From assembly GCF_000247815.1 (NCBI RefSeq), contig NC_021678.1, positions 25,869,036-25,933,035 on the forward strand: 64,000 nt of DNA, read 5' to 3'. This DNA is from Ficedula albicollis (lineage: Eukaryota; Chordata; Aves; Passeriformes; Muscicapidae). Under the pieces are notes generated by a model. It was not told the DNA's origin and ran no database searches. It worked only from the letters and a program-made list of their open reading frames with translations. Numbering within the stretch: position 1 is the stretch's first letter; each line of letters opens with the position of its first letter. A program made the translations under genes and the position numbers. Of the stretch, positions 53,406-64,000 are shown in pieces.

Positions 53406-53511
53406 CTTTTGAATTTGTAGATGACAAACACAGCTAGTCCCACAAAAACCACAGAGAGGAGCATCAGCATGGCTGAGCCACTGTGACTGGGAGTGAGGTC
53501 CACCAGGGGAG
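53406..53511 (-). CDS. SORCS1: SORCS1 exon: transmembrane helix
   Basis: This 106-nt exon is bounded by the acceptor CTCTTGCAG (AG at 53513-53512) and the donor GTATGAG (GT at 53405-53404). It enters in phase 1 and leaves in phase 2. The split codon G|CT gives alanine, followed by PLVDLTPSHSGS and then the hydrophobic helix AMLMLLSVVFVGLAVFVIY with the basic stop-transfer KFKR. This anchors the receptor as a type I membrane protein. The sequence is close to identical to what I recall for SORCS1 from other vertebrates. Its upstream intron carries the giant CA array (54811-55678), whose end lies 1.3 kb from this acceptor. If the donor is not used, reading continues Y-E-L-P and stops (53405-53390). 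Confidence 0.97.
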
Positions 53512-57697
<4,186 letters not shown>

Positions 57698-57797
57698 CTG
57701 CTGTTAAATGGGCAGCATGGACAAGGATTCGAACTCCTGGCTTCAACTCAAAATGGACCAGGTTTTGATTCAGTTTCTGGATCAGCATTTCTGAGAT
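57698..57797 (-). CDS. SORCS1: SORCS1 exon: C-terminal end of the extracellular domain
   Basis: This 100-nt exon starts in phase 0 after the acceptor TTTTCCCAG (AG at 57799-57798) and ends in phase 1 before the donor GTGAGTG (GT at 57697-57696). It encodes 33 residues, ISEMLIQKLNQNLVHF followed by ELKPGVRILVHAAHLTA, plus the first base of an alanine codon. The pattern LNQN-VxFELKPGVxVxV is the conserved stretch just outside the membrane in SORCS1 and SORCS3. The acceptor is preceded on the transcript strand by an unusually long T-rich tract (57802-57865), which serves as polypyrimidine tract. The next exon upstream should encode a PGLPT-AELF-type segment ending at a glutamine; I could not find it up to 64000, so it is presumed outside the window. 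Confidence 0.95.
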
Positions 57798-57801
57798 CTG
57801 G

Positions 57802-57865
57802 GAAAAAAAAAAAAAAAATCCAACCAACCAAGAAAAAAGAAAAAAAAAAGAAAAAGAAAAAAAGA
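57802..57865 (-). promoter_or_regulatory. SORCS1: Extended polypyrimidine tract at a SORCS1 acceptor
   Basis: On the transcript strand this is T-rich, with a run of 16 T just before CCCAG and further T/C runs upstream. It provides the splice acceptor signal of the 57797-57698 exon. Confidence 0.65.
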
Positions 57866-59859
57866 AGAATAAAGAAATGCATTTGTTTCTTCACAGATTG
57901 CTACCGCCTCACAATGAAGGATTTTGGACAGGGTGGTTTGTGTATGGTCAGCACTGACTGAGCAACAAGGTGCCCTGTCACACCTCTGTGGGAGCAGCCC
58001 AGCAGTAAGAGGGGACTGAGCCCCACAGGAACATCCCACATTTTCACATGGGAAAGTGGCCACAGGACCAGCCAGCAGCAGCACTGGTCACTGAACTCAT
58101 TCACTGTTCAAGGGAAAAGGAACATTTCAATTGTTAATCAGCCCTTGCTTGTCGTGAAAAACTTCTTGATTGTTGAGTGGCCAGTTCCATGCTCTTAGAG
58201 GATTTTCATAACATGAAAATATACCTGGATAAAAATGAATGGTTTAGATTCTTGCCACAGCTGGCTGTTAATTTTCCAGTTCTAAAAGCAAATTTCATTT
58301 CATCCAGCTCTGAGATTCAAAACAGCTGCTCCCTAATCCTTAAAAATGTACCAGAACCAGCTTGAATCTCTAAGTGTTTACTGACTACAGAATGTGGCTT
58401 AAACAAAATACATGTTCTATCTCTTCTTGTGGGTTACATGCATAACCCACTCTCTTTCACAGAGCTTTCAAACCACCAGATTATCTTTCCATAACTGACA
58501 GCATCAACAGAGCCCTAACAGAAATGAAGCAGATTACTCCTCCTTCAAGGACACAACAGAAAAGATGAGCATTTGCTGAGATAGGACCCCATGAAATCTG
58601 TATTTGTACAGTAAAGGAGCCAAACTTTGGTCCAATCTGTTGGCAAACATGCCTTTTTTTAAGTCAGTTTGTCACAATATGCAGAGATCCACTTTTTCCA
58701 CATCACATCACACTTCATTACATGCAAGAAGTTCCAGACATCTTGCCATTAAAAACAAAAAATTCAGATAGATTAATCAAAGAATGGAAGCCTACAGACA
58801 TGGTGTTGACAGTTTGTTGTGTGTCTTTTGCATGTTCATTTGCCTCACATTTCATGTATTTCACATTTTCTTACAACACAGATCAATTTTTCAATTCAAC
58901 AGTCGCAGCTCTCCAGGTTGGCTTATTAAGGAGAGGTGGTTGGAAAAACAACATCCCCCCATAAACCTTAATATGCAGTTGCTCAGAATGTGTTTTTATA
59001 GCCATAAAATCAGGATCAAGTGGGATCCTATTCTAGTGCTCACCACTTAATTCAATTTGTTCTAAATAAATCCTTATTCCTTCTTGAAGATTAATGAAAA
59101 ATTGTCAGAAAAAAGAACATTCCAATAATTTTTACACCATCTTTTTCATGTTATTCATTTTTGTCTGGTTGAGCTATTCCAGTGAATTCTACCCAGATAT
59201 GATTAGATGTTCCTTGGCTATCATTCATCACAGTATGAGATTTATTTGCTTCTCTTTTTTTTTTTTTTAAACATTCTTAATGGTTATTTCAATACTCTTG
59301 GCTCATACACTTCATTTCTGGATGCTGATCACTTGAGTAGGTGCCTTTGGTCCAATATCAATTTGGCAATAACTCTTACAGGCATTTGATTTATATTTTT
59401 AAATATGTCTCTTTAAAGTTACAATTTATTTCATGAGTGCCAGAATGAGCAGCAAATATATTTCTTCCAATAGCAAGAAAAAAAATACCACCTGCATTCA
59501 AAGAGCCATCTGTTGAGCTCAGAGCAGCAGGGATGGTGACACAAAGATGTGCAGTACATGAAGAATGCCTGGGAAGTAAATTATAGCCCTCTTTAAGGAT
59601 TTGAGTGTATTAATAACCAAGATTGACAACTAAAAAGTTTTTCATCTCTAAAACTAGAGCAACAGATGCAGATTGGCATGCTGCAAACCAGGTACATGAA
59701 TGGCTCATGGAACTAATGGGAAAAGTATCATCCTGGCTGTATCCAGTCCTACACAAAACCCAACAGCTCCCTCCATAACCCTGCAGGAATTTTCCTTGCA
59801 GGATTTTTCCTTTCTCTCTGAGATCCTGATGGTGCTGGGGCAGCTGAGCCTCTGGAAAA

Positions 59860-59946
59860 AACAAAAAACAAAACAAAACAAAACAAAAAACAAACAAACA
59901 AACAAAAAAAAAACAAAAAAAAAAAAGGAAAAGAAAAAGAAAAAAA
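59860..59946. repeat. A-rich / (AAAC)n tract in the SORCS1 intron
   Basis: Repeated AAAAC, AAAC and poly-A runs extend about 85 bp. It could be the tail of an old retroposed sequence, but nothing recognisable adjoins it. Confidence 0.85.
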
Positions 59947-60344
59947 CCACAAGCAAATAAACGACAGTAAACTAAAGAAAGGAGACAACCACATTGTGTG
60001 TGATTCCTTTTCAACACATTGTGATAGCTGCACAAAATGGCAAGAGGTTAAAAAAGTGCTGGAGAATGGCTTCCTCAAGGATTTGGGCAAGAAATGGAAG
60101 AATGGGAGAATGTGGAGAAAGTCAGCATGAGAAGGTACAAGAGATTTGGTTGGGCACTAGTGACTTGAAGGGACAGTGAGATGTCCCCTGCCTGAGAGCT
60201 CCTGTGGCAGAACAGCAGCTGAGAGGTGCTGGGCTGCCTGCCACAGGCAAAGGGTGTGAGAGAGAAAAGTCAACAGGTATTCCTCTCTGGAGGGCCAATG
60301 GAGAGGAAAAACAGGATAGAGAGAGGCAGGATGGGTGAAGTATC

Positions 60345-60898
<554 letters not shown>

Positions 60899-63800
60899 GA
60901 AAGAAAAAAAGTCACAACTGAAATATATTTATTGCTTTGTTCCTTGATTATGAATGAGGACTTCATTGTCTAACATCCTGTACAAATTCATCTCAGACTA
61001 AAATAATTTCTGCCTGAGACCATCAGTGTCTCAGCTGAGGCTTGAAACAGCCATAATTGTTCCAGGACTACACATAAAGTGTCAAAACTGGCAGCAACAC
61101 TCTTCATTCTGCACAGAATATGGAGCATATTTCCTTGGCTCAATTAATTATATGTTCTCCCAGTGGCGTTTTGTCTACAGTTTTTTTTTTTTTTTTTTTA
61201 ACCTTGGTCTTTATGGAATCTGAACAAGTGAAAAAAGTGAGTTACAGCCTAAGATCTTCAAAAGTGCCAGAAGTTCTAGTGAGAATCAGACATCTGCCTT
61301 CCTCAGGCAGCTCTGGAGATTCCTGACACACACATCCAAGGGAAGAACAGATGCATTCAGACGTGTTTTTAAAATGTTTGCTTGCTTGGTACAATATTTT
61401 CATTTTTCTTTTTGTGGAAAACAAGATTCTCTTCAAAACAGACAGAGTGAAAATGCACTTCTGTACTCCTTAAAATTATCTGAAACAGAAACCATACATA
61501 ATGGCTTACAAAAGCCAGTATTTGAGATCAGTGAGCAGCTTACATATACCTCAAGGGCAAGTTCACATTGGGAATGGACACTGCTCTCCAAAGCTGGACC
61601 TGGCAATGTTTGTGGTCCTCACATGGTCCCAAGGGGACCCGTGCACTGAAAGGTGTCAGGACATTTGCTTTGGGATTGAAGAACTTTGCCTTTCTTATCC
61701 ATCAAGCCTATTTCTAGCCCAGTTATCAGACTTTAATCTAGGAGTGGTTCTGACTTGACTCATTTTCAGTATTAATAAAGTGAATTAAATTTTTACACAA
61801 AGGTTGATCTCAGTTGTTGAGGTAATAAAAAGGTTTTGATGGTAAACATCAAGGGTAAACAAAAGGGTTTGTGCTTCCCTTTATTTCTGCACTCAAAGTG
61901 ATACCATGGATGCATTTTGGTTTAAAAAGCAGAAAAGGAAACATCAAAGTACTTTGACTTGTTCCAAAAAAAGCAATCTGACTCCAGGTGAACAGCCAGA
62001 TCTCCATCTGGGGAGCAGGTTGGCCTCAGGCCTCCCCCTCTTCATCTCTCCCTCCTGGAGATGCAACTAACTTAGCTGAAGACAAAACTTCTTAGAATAG
62101 CAACCTCTTAATTTATAGTCTTCAAGAGTCTCTCTTGTGAAAATAATTAGCTTTCAGAATTAGTTTTGGTCCTTAACTGAGCCTCATTGACTTTATCTGC
62201 TTCATTTGCAGAATTAAGCATGATGTGCAAAAATAATTCAGTAATAGGAACTATTCTTCATGTATCATTTTTCATCAAAGGACACATAATGAATAATAAT
62301 AACAGACAATTTGCAAATGGAAAAAAAAGAGATTCCAATTTAAAAATGGAACAAAACAAAAATTAATTTGGCTTCTCTTAGCATTTTGTCAGATTTAGGA
62401 CTGTAAAAGAACCATGTGAACCAAGAAGTAGAATTATCACTGAGAAGGGCATTTTCCCATACCTTTATTGACTTTTGAAACCCCTGATGTAAATTATTTT
62501 AGACTAATTGAATGTGATTCAACTGTGCCAGCACGCACTAGCTAAGAATCTTGATAATTTTATAGATACTGTGTAAAGATCCCAACTAATGAGTGCTACA
62601 CTTCAATTCATCGAGCAAATCAATAAACAACTAAGGAAAGAATTATGCACATTGATTTAGCAGGAAGAAACTTGAACCAACATTGGGAAAGTGAAGCAGG
62701 AGTCAGGGCCAATGTGGAATTCTTTAAACTGTGCCACTTGCCCTGGATAACCTTGGACACTTCACATGGGGCCTCTAAAGCTTGCTCGCCTTAGCACTGA
62801 AAAGAGCACAGCCACTGACTTACTGGCTCCAGCAGGAATTTCTTCTGATCTTTAATGAAAGATGCTAAATTCAAGCTGCTGGGAGTACCCAGGGCCACAG
62901 TGAGAGCACGAGGCAGAGGATATTCCTGTGGTTACTCTGGGACAAGGATGGAACAGCAGATATGAACCCAGAGAGAACCTGGACATAAAAGCCAGGATCC
63001 ACTTTTGATGAACAAAGGCAACCAAAAACAGCCTGGAGAATCAAGGGCTGCTCTGTACACTGAGCAAAAGATGAGGGAGAGAGGGCTGATAGTCAATGGC
63101 AGGAGTTAACTCAAAGGTATAAAGACAAGAGATTTACACAGCCTCTCCTACAGCACACACGCAGCTATCAAGAAAAGCTGGCTAAGGGAAAAAGCCCCTG
63201 GTACAAGGTATTTTTATTTGCATTATTCCATCCTCTTCTCATTTGCCTTTACTTCTTAATACTGGCCCAACCTCCCCTAAGTGGAAGACCTGATCTTCAT
63301 TCAAAGGCACAGATGTTAACAAAATCTCTCCTAGTAAACATTAGATGATTTACCCCATATATCCACCTCCTCCTAGAATTTAATTTCCAGGACTGATTGG
63401 CACAATTTTCTGTAAGATTTGAAGGCATTCACTGTCATGATCTTATTGCTAAAAATATTTTGGTGATGGGAACACCTGAAGTACATCAGAGAAAAGAGAA
63501 GTACTGAAAGCAAATACACTGAAACACTAAAGCTTAGGAGGGTGGGTGAAAGAAAACCCCAAACTATAAAATAAGATAGCAGCTCCATCAGCTGCAAAGA
63601 AGCAGATGTAAAACTAAATCTGCTTTAAGGAAAGAATCCCAGGAGGTATGTGCTTACAGGCTTCCTGGATGCCACTCTCAATGGTTTCAAATTCACAGGA
63701 GGTATTTAATCTCTGCAGTTCATCACTGTCCATTTGATGTTCAGCCATCCATGTCATTTCCCGTCTCTTTGGCTGGATACAGGCACTGGCCACAGCTGCA

Positions 63801-64000
63801 ACATGCTGAGTACAGTTGGCCACCAACCAGCTGATGTCACCATTTGCCAAAGTCTCCATTCTGCCATGTTGCTGAGAGCTCTTCTCAGAGGAAAGATTAA
63901 TGGCCTAAAATGCCATTAACTGTCTGCTCCTACCCCTGTTTTGCATTCTTCTACAGTAATTTTGAATAGGTCAGTGAAAAGCACCCAAATGGAGAACTAA

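Overview
The window is vertebrate nuclear DNA, almost certainly avian. Three things point there: AT-rich intergenic sequence with few interspersed repeats; CR1-type LINE fragments with the bird/reptile 3' end (CCATTCTATGATTCT and its reverse complement) at about 3760, 11341, 30780 and 52110; and intron-split coding exons. There is no prokaryotic gene organisation.

The one gene I can support is the 3' end of SORCS1 (sortilin-related VPS10 domain-containing receptor), on the minus strand. Four consecutive coding exons splice in phase: 57797-57698 (end of the extracellular domain), 53511-53406 (transmembrane helix), 53230-53070 (cytoplasmic tail with the YAQM sorting motif) and 50232-50168 (C-terminus, stop TGA at 50170-50168). 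Together they encode the last 143 residues. The rest of the gene lies beyond the right edge, behind an intron of more than 6.2 kb. Reading through the donor of the tail exon gives G-K-stop, so two alternative C-termini are encoded here. The 3'UTR runs left from 50167, and its end is not certain.

From about position 1 to 47.8 kb I see no gene. This looks like the gene-poor DNA downstream of SORCS1. It holds CR1 fragments, a 40-bp minisatellite (34095-34330), homopolymers, a notable set of short tandem duplications (units of 56-412 bp at 6102, 9155, 11377, 12151, 12731, 12947, 22399, 25492, 28140, 29879 and 39655), and a few segments dense in homeodomain/POU-type cores that could be regulatory.

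The most striking structures are simple repeats of exceptional length and purity: a C homopolymer of 338 nt (24977-25314) flanked by a 7-bp direct repeat, a C homopolymer of 883 nt (42972-43854) inside a poly-A tract, a perfect (CA)434 array (54811-55678) in the SORCS1 intron just before the transmembrane exon, and a perfect (GAAA)~138 array (60345-60898) in the next intron upstream. In the SORCS1 pre-mRNA these last two become about 870 nt of UG repeat and about 550 nt of UUUC repeat. The repeats are either real hypervariable tracts or assembly/consensus artefacts; raw long reads would decide. I found no RNA gene, CRISPR array or intact mobile element.
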